The notes under the pieces were generated by a model. It had not been told where the DNA came from and did no database searches. It worked only from the letters and a program-made list of their open reading frames with translations. A DNA stretch of 64,000 nt from Crateriforma spongiae (GTDB lineage Bacteria > Planctomycetota > Planctomycetia > Pirellulales > Pirellulaceae): the NCBI RefSeq assembly GCF_012290005.1, contig NZ_JAAXMS010000006.1, positions 434,001-498,000 of the forward strand, given 5' to 3'. Position numbers and translations under genes: made by a program. Each line of letters begins with the position of its first letter. Position 1 is the stretch's first letter. This document shows positions 26,893 to 35,473 of this stretch, piece after piece.

Positions 26893-27861
26893 ATGTCTAT
26901 CGATCAATTGCGGGGAAAGCTGGCTTTGGTGACCGGCGGCGCGGGCTTCATCGGTTCGCATCTGTGTGACGCGTTGATCGATGTCGGTGCCAAGGTTCGC
27001 GTGCTGGATAATTTGAGCACCGGGTTTCGCACCAACGTCGAACACTTGGTTGGTCGCGACGATTTTGAATTCATCACCGGCGATGCGTCCGACCCGGATG
27101 TGGTTCGAACGGCCGTCGCCGATGTCGACGTGATCTTTCACGAAGCGGCGATGGCCAGTGTGCCGCGCAGCATGCGGGAACCGGCCCTTTGTCACGCGTG
27201 GTGTGCGACCAGCACGGTTGAGTTGTTGAATGCCGGTCAAGCGGCGGGCGTTCGTCGATTGGTGTTGGCATCCACCAGTGCCGCGTATGGAAATTCAACG
27301 TTTGTATCGAAACGTGAATCCGATCCGGTGTCACCGCTTTCGCCCTATGCGGCGGCAAAGTTGGCGGGCGAATCGTATTGCCAAGCCTTCTATCAAGGCT
27401 TCGGGATGGAAACCGTGGTGCTGCGATACTTCAACGTGTTCGGGCCGCGACAAGATCCGCAAAGTGAATACAGCGCGGTGATCCCACGGTTTGTTTCCAT
27501 GATCCTGGCGGGGGAATCGCCGATCATCTATGGCGACGGATTGCAGTCGCGCGATTTTGTGTATGTCGGCGACGTGGCCAAAGCCAACTTGTTGGCGGCA
27601 ACCGTCGACGGAGTGGCCGGCGGCGTGTTCAACGTCGCCCGCGGACAACGGACGACGTTGTTGGAACTGTTGGACACGCTGCAAGAACTGTTGGGCGAAA
27701 CGATCACGCCGATTCATCAACCGCCGCGTGCCGGTGACGTCCGCGATTCGCTGGCGGACGTGTCGGAGACTCGAAACCGTTTGACCTTTGAACCATCGGT
27801 CTCGATGGCCGAAGGTTTGAAACGCAGCATCGATTACTACCGCAGCGTGGTTGAAGCCTAG
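26893..27861 (+). CDS. NAD-dependent nucleotide-sugar epimerase/dehydratase
   Basis: The 322-residue extended SDR protein has TGGAGFIGSHL (NAD-binding, residues 13-23), FHEAAMASVPRSM, the catalytic SPYAAAKLAGE (Tyr-x-x-x-Lys, about residue 154), RYFNVFGPRQ and a C-terminal nucleotide-sugar tail with GDGLQSRDFVYVGDVAKA. That places it with UDP-glucose 4-epimerase-type enzymes used for polysaccharide precursors; the exact substrate cannot be read. ATG 26893 has GGGGA 10 bases upstream; an ATG at 26836 has its GGAG too close. It is convergent with deoC. Confidence 0.85.
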   Translation: MSIDQLRGKLALVTGGAGFIGSHLCDALIDVGAKVRVLDNLSTGFRTNVEHLVGRDDFEFITGDASDPDVVRTAVADVDVIFHEAAMASVPRSMREPALCHAWCATSTVELLNAGQAAGVRRLVLASTSAAYGNSTFVSKRESDPVSPLSPYAAAKLAGESYCQAFYQGFGMETVVLRYFNVFGPRQDPQSEYSAVIPRFVSMILAGESPIIYGDGLQSRDFVYVGDVAKANLLAATVDGVAGGVFNVARGQRTTLLELLDTLQELLGETITPIHQPPRAGDVRDSLADVSETRNRLTFEPSVSMAEGLKRSIDYYRSVVEA

Positions 27862-27880
27862 CGACAACCGTCAGCCCGCG

Positions 27881-27911
27881 CATCGATCACGCGTTGGTGC
27901 GTGACGCGATG
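27881..27911. terminator. hairpin between convergent epimerase and deoC genes
   Basis: CATCG-a-TCACGC (27881-27892) pairs with GCGTGA-cg-CGATG (27899-27911), giving an 11-bp stem with one small internal bulge and a 6-base loop. It fills nearly all of the space between the two stop codons. No long T-run follows on either strand, so it may be a weak bidirectional terminator or an mRNA 3'-end stabiliser. Confidence 0.5.
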
Positions 27912-27912
27912 A

Positions 27913-28632
27913 TTAGTATCCGCCGCTGGATGCCTTGGCTTCGATGGTCGGTATGCCAAGTTCTTGGCGACACTGGTTCAAGATTTCCGCCGTGCGGCTG
28001 GCACCGACGCGAGTCACGCCGATTTCGCGGACCTTCAACAGCGTCGGAAAATCTCGCACGCCACCGGCCGCTTTGACTTGAACTTCTGCCGGGGAACTCT
28101 GACGCATCAGTGTCAGGTCTTCCATCGTCGCGCCGCCGGTGCCATATCCGGTCGATGTCTTGACCCAGTCGGCTTTGACTTCACCACAGATTTCACACAG
28201 CTTGGTGATGTGCTCGTTTTCCAGATAACAGTTTTCAAAGATGACTTTGACTTTCTGGCCGGCCGCATGGGCCACGTCGATGACGGCGGCGATATCCTTC
28301 TGAACGTAGTCCCAATCGCCGCTGAGGACTTTGGAAATGTTGACGACCATGTCCAGTTCTTCGCAGCCATCGTCGATGGCTCGTTGTGCTTCGGCCGCTT
28401 TGATCGCCGTGGTGTGCCCGCCGTGTGGAAACCCGATCGTGGTCGACGCTTTCACGGTGGTGCCGTCAAGCATTTCCGCACACCGTTTCAGGTAGTACGG
28501 CATGATGCAAACGCTGGCCACATCGAATGTTTTGGCCAATTGGATGCCGGCTTCCAATTCGTCGCTGGTCAAGAACGGTTGCAGCAACGAGTGGTCGATC
28601 ATCTTGGCGATGTCTTGGTACGTATAGCTCAT
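27913..28632 (-). CDS. deoC: deoxyribose-phosphate aldolase
   Basis: DeoC cleaves 2-deoxyribose-5-phosphate to glyceraldehyde-3-phosphate and acetaldehyde in nucleoside salvage. The 239-residue protein has IDHSLLQPFLT at the N-terminus, GCEELDMVVNISKVLSG (catalytic Asp, about residue 95), VIFENCYL, and VKTSTGYGTGGAT with the Schiff-base lysine near 161, plus VKAAGGVRDF. Complete length. It stands alone between the epimerase and pheA, with 83 bases to the pheA stop on its 5' side; no other nucleoside-catabolism gene is nearby. Confidence 0.95.
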   Translation of the reverse strand: MSYTYQDIAKMIDHSLLQPFLTSDELEAGIQLAKTFDVASVCIMPYYLKRCAEMLDGTTVKASTTIGFPHGGHTTAIKAAEAQRAIDDGCEELDMVVNISKVLSGDWDYVQKDIAAVIDVAHAAGQKVKVIFENCYLENEHITKLCEICGEVKADWVKTSTGYGTGGATMEDLTLMRQSSPAEVQVKAAGGVRDFPTLLKVREIGVTRVGASRTAEILNQCRQELGIPTIEAKASSGGY

Positions 28633-28715
28633 GCGAATCCGGGTGGGGTTAGCGGGGGTGGCGGAAGGATGAAAAAACGGTGGGCGTCAACGTTGGTAAC
28701 GAAACGATGGCGTCA

Positions 28716-29693
28716 TCATGAAGGCGCGGGATCGCCTTTCTGGTACGCCCCCAAGATCTTTAGCTCGCTGGCCTGGCTTTCCAATTGTTCCAGCGCGTCT
28801 TTGACGTTTGCGTCATCGCGATGACCGTCAAACTCGATGAAGAAAAAGTACTCGTTGGGCCGGCCGGGGATCGGGAATGATTCGATCCAGGTCATGTTCA
28901 GTTCGTGCGTCTTGAACGTCGTCATCAAATCGGCCAGCTTGCCGGGTTGATGAAGGACTTGGCAAACCAACGATGTCTTGTCGTTGCCGGTTGGCTTTGG
29001 CGCGTCGTGTCCCAAGATGACGAAACGTGTCACGTTGTTGGGATTGTCTTCGATGTTTTTGGCAACGATGTTCAGGTCGTATTGTCGGCCGGCTTCGAAG
29101 CTGGCGACCGCCGCGACACCGGGACGCTGGGCGGCCAGCTGGGCGGCGCCGGCGGTGCTGTTGGTTTCCACCAAACGGGCGTCGGGCATTTGATCGGCCA
29201 GCCAGCGTCGGCACTGTGACAACGCTTGCGGTTTGCTGTGGATTTCGGTGATCTCGCCGCGTGGCGTCTTGGACATCAAGTTGTGATGAATGGGCAACGC
29301 GACTTCGCCGATGATCGAAACGTCGCAATGGATCATCCGGCCCAGGGTGTCCACGACGCGACCATCGGTGCTGTTTTCGATCGGAACGATGCCCCGCGAT
29401 TTCGGGTCACGGCGGGCGGCATCAAAGACGGCGGCGATGGACGCCACGGGGGTGAACTGGGCCGCGTCGCCAAAGTACTTGATGGCGGCCAAGTGGCTGT
29501 AGCTGAACTGCGGTCCCAGAAAACAGACGTTGGTCGGACGCAGCAGCGCATCACAGACGCTGCGGATGTGTCGGTGGATCGCGTCCACCGACGCCGCGTC
29601 GATCTCGGCATCCCCGCCGGTGACCAATTGCCCGCGGCGGCGAATCAGCTGTGCGATCTGGGTGTCGATGGCGGCGATGTTGTCCGATGGCAT
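28716..29693 (-). CDS. pheA: prephenate dehydratase (P-protein type) with a reduced chorismate-mutase segment
   Basis: The 325-residue protein contains the prephenate dehydratase core: FLGPQFSYSHLAAIKYF (about residue 57), GIVPIENSTDGRVVDTL, and VTRFVILG (TRF motif, about residue 221), followed by an ACT domain with LADLMTTFKTHELNMTWIESFPIPG. The first 50 residues, IAAIDTQIAQLIRRRGQLV onward, look like the start of a chorismate-mutase helix, but the conserved mutase Lys and later Arg/Glu are absent. The phenylalanine-binding ESRP motif reads ESFP. It supplies phenylpyruvate for phenylalanine. The start ATG 29693 has no clear Shine-Dalgarno. Confidence 0.9.
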   Translation of the reverse strand: MPSDNIAAIDTQIAQLIRRRGQLVTGGDAEIDAASVDAIHRHIRSVCDALLRPTNVCFLGPQFSYSHLAAIKYFGDAAQFTPVASIAAVFDAARRDPKSRGIVPIENSTDGRVVDTLGRMIHCDVSIIGEVALPIHHNLMSKTPRGEITEIHSKPQALSQCRRWLADQMPDARLVETNSTAGAAQLAAQRPGVAAVASFEAGRQYDLNIVAKNIEDNPNNVTRFVILGHDAPKPTGNDKTSLVCQVLHQPGKLADLMTTFKTHELNMTWIESFPIPGRPNEYFFFIEFDGHRDDANVKDALEQLESQASELKILGAYQKGDPAPS

Positions 29694-29909
29694 GCCGAAA
29701 CCGTGGGATGGGGGCGTTTTACGTGGGCTGGCGGTTGGGCGTGGGCGACCCGGAGCGGATCGCCGCGCATCGTAACCCCGTGGTCGGATTCGCGTAAGAC
29801 ATCGGCCGATGGGACAACGGTAAACCCGCGACGCGTTGCTAGACCGCCGGGAGTGTCAAATTGGCAAGGCGCGATTTGGGCCGAAAAGCCCGGATGTGAC
29901 GAGACTGTC

Positions 29910-29958
29910 AAAAATGCGGGGGTTTGGGGGGATTAGCGTGCCGAAAATCCCCATTTTT
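29910..29958. repeat. imperfect inverted repeat upstream of the dnaK promoter
   Basis: AAAAATGCGGGGG (29910-29922) and CCCCATTTTT (29949-29958) are reverse complements apart from one inserted C, separated by 26 bases. The element ends about 6 bases before the -24 box, which is closer than the usual enhancer position for sigma-54, so it could be a repressor or other factor site. Inference only. Confidence 0.4.
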
Positions 29959-29963
29959 AGGCT

Positions 29964-29980
29964 CTGGCACGGCAGTTGCC
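29964..29980 (+). promoter_or_regulatory. sigma-54 (-24/-12) promoter of the dnaK-clpB operon
   Basis: The bases CTGGCACGGCAGTTGCC match the sigma-54 consensus YTGGCACGNNNNTTGCW at all positions but the last: TGGCACG at 29965-29971, TTGC at 29976-29979, and exactly 10 bases between the invariant GG (29966-29967) and GC (29978-29979). Initiation would fall near 29992, about 165 bases before the dnaK ATG. Sigma-54 control of dnaK is unusual, so the match itself is strong but its use is inference. Confidence 0.65.
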
Positions 29981-30158
29981 TTAGAGACCATCGTCCCGCC
30001 AAAACCGCGTCGCGATGGCCAGATTCGCGACCCCGGCGGCGGCGAGCGTTCACGCAAGCATGTCAACGCGGACAAGCCCGTCAACGCAGATACGTCCACG
30101 CAATCCACGTCAACGCGACGGCGAACGCAAACACCAGACGCGAAGGAATCCCAGAGAT

Positions 30159-32099
30159 ATGTCACAAGGCGAAAAAATCATCGGCATCGACCTCGGCACG
30201 ACCAACAGCGTCGTGGCCGTGATGGAAGGCAGCGAGCCGAAGGTCATCCCCAACCCCGAAGGCAACCGGCTGACGCCCAGCGTCGTCGCGTTCACCGACA
30301 AAGAAGACACGATCGTCGGCGAACCGGCACGTCGCCAAGCGGTCACCAACCCGAAACGCACCGTGTACTCGGTCAAGCGTTTCATGGGACGTCGACACAA
30401 CGAAGTCGAATCGGAAGAAAAGATGGTGCCGTATTCGATCTCCGGCGGCGCCGGCGAATACGTCAAGATCGGCGTCGGCGACAAGGAATACACGCCGCAA
30501 GAAATCAGTGCGAAAGTGCTTCGCAAGCTGAAGGAATCGGCCGAGTCCTACTTGGGCCATAAGGTCAACAAGGCCGTCATCACGGTGCCGGCGTATTTCA
30601 ATGACGCCCAACGTCAAGCAACCAAGGACGCCGGTCAAATCGCCGGTCTGGAAGTCGCGCGGATTATCAACGAACCGACCGCGGCCGCCTTGGCTTACGG
30701 CATGGACAAGAAGAAGGACGAAAAGATCATCGTCTTTGACCTTGGTGGTGGTACCTTCGACGTTTCCGTTCTGGAAGTCGCCGACAGCGGTGACGAAGAA
30801 CAGGAAAGCCGCGTCTTCCAAGTCATCAGCACCAGCGGTAACACGCACTTGGGCGGCGATGACTTTGACGAAGAACTGATCAACTACGTCGCGTCGGAAT
30901 TCCAAAAGGAAAACGGCATCGACCTGCGTAACGATCCGATGGCGCTGCAACGGCTTCAAGAAGCCTGCGAAAAGGCCAAGAAGGAACTCAGCACGCTGCC
31001 GGAAACCGACATCAACCTGCCGTTCATCACGATGGACCAGTCGGGACCGAAGCACCTGACGATGAAGATCACGCGCAGCAAGTTCGAAGAATTGATCGAC
31101 GAATTGGTCGAAAAGTGTCGCCCCTCGGTGATGCAAGCGTTGGAAGACGCCGGCATGAAGCCCAGCGACATCGACGAAATCGTTCTGGTCGGTGGTAGCA
31201 CCCGCGTGCCGAAGGTCCGCGAAATGGTGCAAAAGATCTTCGGGAAAGAGCCGCACCAAGGTGTCAACCCTGACGAAGTCGTGGCCGTCGGAGCCGCCAT
31301 CCAAGGCAGCGTTTTGGCCGGCGACCGGACCGACGTTCTGCTGCTGGACGTGACCCCGCTGACCTTGGGGATCGAAACCGAAGGCGGTGTGATGACCGCT
31401 TTGGTCGAACGTAACACGACCGTTCCGGTGGAAAAGAAGAACGTCTTCAGCACCGCCGCAGACAATCAAACCGCGGTCACCGTGCGGGTGTTCCAGGGCG
31501 AACGAAAGATGGCCAGCGCGAACCGGTTGTTGGCCGAATTCAACCTGGAAGGCATTCCGCCGCAACCACGCGGCGTCCCGCAAATCGAAGTCAAATTCGA
31601 CATCGACCAGAACGGTATCTTGAATGTATCGGCCAAGGAACTGAAGACCGGCAAGGAAGCGAACATCGAGATCAAGGACAGCGGCGGACTAAGCGACGAC
31701 GACATCGAACAGATGCGCAAAGACGCCGAAGCCAATGCCGATGAAGACCGCCGTCAGTTCGAATTGGTCGAAGCGAAAAACAAGGCGAACCAGCAGGTCT
31801 ATCAGCTTGAAAAACTGATGAAGGAACATGAGGACAAGCTGAGCGATGATGACAAGGCGCCGATGAATCAAGCCATCGAAAAGGTCAAGAAGGTCGCCGA
31901 AGGTGATGATGCCGCCGCGATCAAAGCCGCCACCGACGAACTGGATGCCGCCAGCCAAGCGTTCAGCAAAGTGCTGTACGAAAAGGCCGGTGCGGATGCC
32001 GGTGCCGCCGATGCGGATCCCGCAGCCGGTGCGTCAGCCGCCGCCGACAACGATGGCGACGACGACGCGATCGACGCGGATTTCGAGGTCAAGGACTGA
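30159..32099 (+). CDS. dnaK: chaperone DnaK (Hsp70)
   Basis: DnaK is the ATP-dependent Hsp70 chaperone of the cytoplasm. The 646-residue protein shows [18 protein letters not shown] at the start (residues 7-24, in part), [53 protein letters not shown], and the substrate-domain [17 protein letters not shown]. The tail ends [11 protein letters not shown], the usual EEVKD-like form. ATG 30159 has AGGAA about 10 bases upstream; a longer in-frame extension is not family-like. No grpE or dnaJ is adjacent. clpB follows 127 bases later, so they likely share a transcript. Confidence 0.97.
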   Translation: MSQGEKIIGIDLGTTNSVVAVMEGSEPKVIPNPEGNRLTPSVVAFTDKEDTIVGEPARRQAVTNPKRTVYSVKRFMGRRHNEVESEEKMVPYSISGGAGEYVKIGVGDKEYTPQEISAKVLRKLKESAESYLGHKVNKAVITVPAYFNDAQRQATKDAGQIAGLEVARIINEPTAAALAYGMDKKKDEKIIVFDLGGGTFDVSVLEVADSGDEEQESRVFQVISTSGNTHLGGDDFDEELINYVASEFQKENGIDLRNDPMALQRLQEACEKAKKELSTLPETDINLPFITMDQSGPKHLTMKITRSKFEELIDELVEKCRPSVMQALEDAGMKPSDIDEIVLVGGSTRVPKVREMVQKIFGKEPHQGVNPDEVVAVGAAIQGSVLAGDRTDVLLLDVTPLTLGIETEGGVMTALVERNTTVPVEKKNVFSTAADNQTAVTVRVFQGERKMASANRLLAEFNLEGIPPQPRGVPQIEVKFDIDQNGILNVSAKELKTGKEANIEIKDSGGLSDDDIEQMRKDAEANADEDRRQFELVEAKNKANQQVYQLEKLMKEHEDKLSDDDKAPMNQAIEKVKKVAEGDDAAAIKAATDELDAASQAFSKVLYEKAGADAGAADADPAAGASAAADNDGDDDAIDADFEVKD

Positions 32100-32115
32100 T
32101 CGCCGGGAGGAAGAC

Positions 32116-32150
32116 AACGGGTTGCAGGTAACGGGTGTGCAACGCCCGTT
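32116..32150 (+). other. imperfect stem-loop between dnaK and clpB
   Basis: AACGGG-TTGCA (from 32116) pairs with TGCAA-CG-CCCGTT (to 32150) with a two-base bulge, leaving an 11-base loop. No T-run follows, so it is not a standard terminator. It could process or stabilise the dicistronic message and adjust the dnaK:clpB ratio. Low certainty. Confidence 0.35.
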
Positions 32151-32226
32151 GCCGCTCCCCGGCCCCTCACTGCGATGCCAAGTCCACCCCAACCCGTGAC
32201 TCTTCCAACAACCCCCACAGGCGATC

Positions 32227-34878
32227 ATGACATTCCGTTTTGACAAACTGACTCATAAGGCCCAAGCCGCCGTCGCCGAAGCTCAAGGCATGGCGGCGTC
32301 GGCGGGCAACCCCGAAATCGATTCGCTGCACTTGTTGTCCGCGTTGTTGTCGGAAACCGACGGCATCACGCGACCGATGTTGCAGAAGATTCACGTCGAT
32401 GTGAATCAGCTGGCCGAAATGGTCCGCAGCGAACTGGAAAAACTTCCCAAAGCGTCCGGCGGGCGACAGCCCGGGATCAGCGCGACGCTGCAAAGTGCCT
32501 TCAATACCGCCGCCGAAGAAGCGGCCAACCTGAAGGACGAATACATCAGCACCGAGCATTTGCTGATGGGCTTGGCCAAAGCGGAGTGCAAGGCCAAGAA
32601 CCTTCTGAAGCTGTCGGGCGTTTCATCCGACGAGATTCTCAAAGCGATGAGCGAGGTCCGCGGCAGTGCTCGCGTTACCGACCAAAACGCCGAAGACACG
32701 TACCAGGCCCTGCAAAAGTACGGCATCGATCTGACCGAACTGGCCAGCCAAGGCAAACTGGATCCGGTCATCGGACGCGACAACGAAATTCGCCGCGTCA
32801 TTCAAGTGCTTTCACGTCGGACGAAGAACAACCCGGTGCTGATCGGCCAACCCGGCGTCGGAAAAACCGCCATCGCCGAGGGCTTGGCATTGCGGATCTT
32901 CGAAGGCGATGTGCCGCAAAGTCTGAAAGGCAAAAAGGTCATCAGTCTGGACATGGGCGCTCTGGTCGCCGGCGCGAAATTCCGCGGTGACTTCGAAGAA
33001 CGTCTCAAATCCGTCTTGCGCGAAGTCAAGGACAGCGGCGGACAGGTGATCCTGTTCATCGATGAACTGCACTTGGTCGTCGGCGCCGGCAATGCCGAGG
33101 GCAGCGCCGATGCAGCAAACTTGCTGAAGCCGGAACTGGCACGCGGAGCGCTTCGTTGCATCGGAGCGACAACGCTGGATGAGTATCGACAACACATCGA
33201 AAAAGATGCCGCACTGGAACGTCGATTCCAACCGGTCTATGTCGGCGAACCCACGGTCGAAGACACGATTGCGATTCTGCGCGGCTTGAAGCCTCGTTAC
33301 GAATCGCACCATGGGGTTCGGATCACCGACAACGCATTGGTCGCCGCGGCAAATCTTTCGCATCGATACATCGCCGACCGGTTCCTGCCGGACAAGGCGA
33401 TCGATTTGGTTGACGAAGCGTCCAGCCGCTTGGCGATGGAGAAGGAAAGCGTTCCCGAACCGATCGATCGACTGCAACGACGACTGCGACAGCTGGAATT
33501 GGCGCATCGTCAATTGGTCGACGAGAACGATGAATCCGCGGTCAAGAATCGCGAAGAAGTCGAGCAGGAAATGGAATCGGTCAAGCACGAGTTGGCCGGT
33601 CTGCGCGAACAATGGGAAGCGGAAAAGCTTGGTCTGGATGACGTGCAATCGGTGCGTCAGGAAGCCGAGCGGCTTCAGCATCGATTTGCGACTTTGGACG
33701 CCGAAGCGAAAGAGAAACAACTGCGGGGCGAAAACCCCGAAGACCTGTATCGCGAGATGCTGGAGGTCCAGTCGGCGCTGCGCGACGTGGAAAAACGAAT
33801 CGAAGAACAGGAATCCCGCGAATCCGACGAAAAGAACGATGGCGAGGATGCCGGTGATGAAAAGCGGCGTCTGATCCGCAAGGAAGTCACCGACGAAGAA
33901 ATCGCCGAAGTTGTCAGTCACTGGACCGGGGTTCCCGTCAGCCGAATGATGGAAACCGAACGGGCGAAGCTATTGGTGATGGAAGAACGATTGCACACGC
34001 GGGTGATCGGCCAGGACGAAGCGGTCGGCGCGGTCAGCGATGCGGTGCGTCGTAGCCGAAGCGGTCTGCAGGATCCGAATCGGCCCATCGGTAGTTTCTT
34101 GTTCCTGGGACCCACCGGGGTCGGTAAGACTGAACTTTGCAAGGCTCTGGCGACCGTGTTGTTTGATGACGAACAGGCCATGATTCGCATCGATATGTCG
34201 GAATTCATGGAACGTCACAGCGTGGCCCGTCTGATCGGCGCGCCTCCCGGATACGTGGGCTATGAAGAAGGCGGCAAGCTGACCGAAGCGGTCCGGCGTC
34301 GTCCCTATTCGGTGATTCTGTTGGATGAAACCGAAAAGGCGCATCCGGATGTTTTCAACATCTTGTTGCAAGTCTTGGACGACGGTCGCCTAACCGACGG
34401 TCATGGCCGAACGGTGGACTTTACCAACACGATCGTGGTGATGACCAGCAACGTCGGCAGCCAAGTGATTCAGAAGGTCACCGAGGAAGGTGGCGACGAG
34501 GAAGAAATGCAAGCCGCGGTGCAAGAAGCTTTGAAGGCAAGGTTCTTGCCGGAATTCTTGAACCGGATCGATGACATCGTGATCTTCCATCCGCTGAAGC
34601 GAGATGAGATTCGTCAAATCGTTCGCTTGCAATTGACCGGATTGAATCGCCGTTTGGAAGACAACGAATTGCACCTGAGCGTCACCGATGCCGCCGTCGA
34701 CCGAATCGCCGAAGTCGGGTTTGATCCGCTGTACGGGGCTCGGCCGCTGAAGCGTGTGATTCAGCGTGAGGTGCAAAACCCGTTGGCCACTGCGCTGTTG
34801 AAGTCGTCCTATCCGGAAGGAGCCACGGTCCAAGTCGACTATGACGGTGACGAATTCACGTTCGGTGTGGCCGGATGA
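32227..34878 (+). CDS. clpB: ATP-dependent disaggregase ClpB (Hsp100)
   Basis: ClpB pulls aggregated protein apart together with DnaK. The 883-residue protein has an N-terminal Clp repeat domain (about residues 1-150), Walker A GQPGVGKT near 205, Walker [10 protein letters not shown] near 276, the long middle coiled-coil domain (about 410-540, Glu/Gln/Arg-rich), and a second AAA+ module with GPTGVGKT near 628, [14 protein letters not shown]-like pore loop and [11 protein letters not shown] near the end. Slightly longer than the usual ~860 because of an acidic insert after the coil. It is second in the dnaK operon; the 3' end faces the repeat array. Confidence 0.97.
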   Translation: MTFRFDKLTHKAQAAVAEAQGMAASAGNPEIDSLHLLSALLSETDGITRPMLQKIHVDVNQLAEMVRSELEKLPKASGGRQPGISATLQSAFNTAAEEAANLKDEYISTEHLLMGLAKAECKAKNLLKLSGVSSDEILKAMSEVRGSARVTDQNAEDTYQALQKYGIDLTELASQGKLDPVIGRDNEIRRVIQVLSRRTKNNPVLIGQPGVGKTAIAEGLALRIFEGDVPQSLKGKKVISLDMGALVAGAKFRGDFEERLKSVLREVKDSGGQVILFIDELHLVVGAGNAEGSADAANLLKPELARGALRCIGATTLDEYRQHIEKDAALERRFQPVYVGEPTVEDTIAILRGLKPRYESHHGVRITDNALVAAANLSHRYIADRFLPDKAIDLVDEASSRLAMEKESVPEPIDRLQRRLRQLELAHRQLVDENDESAVKNREEVEQEMESVKHELAGLREQWEAEKLGLDDVQSVRQEAERLQHRFATLDAEAKEKQLRGENPEDLYREMLEVQSALRDVEKRIEEQESRESDEKNDGEDAGDEKRRLIRKEVTDEEIAEVVSHWTGVPVSRMMETERAKLLVMEERLHTRVIGQDEAVGAVSDAVRRSRSGLQDPNRPIGSFLFLGPTGVGKTELCKALATVLFDDEQAMIRIDMSEFMERHSVARLIGAPPGYVGYEEGGKLTEAVRRRPYSVILLDETEKAHPDVFNILLQVLDDGRLTDGHGRTVDFTNTIVVMTSNVGSQVIQKVTEEGGDEEEMQAAVQEALKARFLPEFLNRIDDIVIFHPLKRDEIRQIVRLQLTGLNRRLEDNELHLSVTDAAVDRIAEVGFDPLYGARPLKRVIQREVQNPLATALLKSSYPEGATVQVDYDGDEFTFGVAG

Positions 34879-34899
34879 ACTGCTAGGCCGGACGAAGAA

Positions 34900-35435
34900 C
34901 CCTCCCAGGAATCTCGTTCCTCGATCCCGACCCTCCCGCGGTGCGGGAGGGTGAAGCCGGGGGCGGCAAAATGGCCAACCCGCGGCTAGCGCCTTGCGGC
35001 TCAGGTACATCGTCGCCTTTCGCTCCGCGAAAGTTGCGTCTGGCGGCCCCTCCCCGGGATCTCGTTCCTCGATCCCGACCCTCCCGCGATGCGGGAGGGT
35101 GAAGCTGGGGGCGGCAAAATGGCCAACCCGCGGCTAGCGCCTTGCGGCTCAGGTACATCGTCGCCTTTCGCTCCGCGAAAGTAGCGTCTGGCGGACCCTC
35201 CCCGGAATCTCGTTCCTCGATCCCGACCCTCCCGCGATGCGGGAGGGTGAAGCCGGGGGCGGCGAAATGGCCAACCCGCGGCTAGCGTCTTGCGGCTCAG
35301 GTACATCGTCGCCTTTCGCTCCGCGAAAGTAGCGTCTGGCGGCCCCTCCCCGGAATCTCGTTCCTCGATCCCGGCCCTCCCGCGATGCGGGAGGGTGAAG
35401 CCGGGGGCGGCGAAATGGCCAACCCGCGGCTAGCG
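34900..35435. repeat. 148-bp tandem repeat array (3.6 copies) with hairpins
   Basis: The sequence CTCGTTCCTCGATCC recurs at 34913, 35061, 35209 and 35357, exactly 148 bases apart, with only scattered substitutions; the last copy stops after about 90 bases. Each unit contains ACCCTCCCGC-3 bases-GCGGGAGGGT, a perfect 10-bp hairpin, and most contain a second stem CTTTCG-5-CGAAAG. The array fills the gap between convergent clpB and the VWA gene. A shared 38-40-base core also occurs, reversed, at 42.2-42.5 kb. The short ORFs read through it are artefacts. Confidence 0.9.
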
Positions 35436-35473
35436 ACTATGGGGATGAACAAAAACCAGACTGAACAAGAGCC

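Larger units (their letters stand above)
29694..30158. other. pheA-dnaK divergent regulatory region
   Basis: The 465-base gap holds the dnaK promoter (29964-29980) and an imperfect inverted repeat upstream of it. The 3' half, about 30000-30150, is a long 5' leader of dnaK with purine-poor CACG-rich sequence (GTCAACGC repeated about 30063-30115). Short frames in this gap are not called. No CIRCE or HrcA-type inverted repeat was seen. Confidence 0.55.

Noticed and set aside
29836-30222. Small ORFs in the dnaK leader
   Set aside because: They span the promoter and leader, with Arg/Pro/Thr-rich sequence and no start support; dnaK motif evidence fixes the gene start at 30159.
34883-35306. Short minus-strand ORFs with repeated CRPRLHPPASREGRDRG-type sequence
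   Set aside because: They are read-throughs of the 148-bp repeat; the sequence repeats with the DNA period, is Arg/Pro-rich and has no independent coding signature.
34900-35435. CRISPR array
   Set aside because: The units are 148 bases long and continuous, with no alternating short repeats and unique spacers, and no cas genes nearby.
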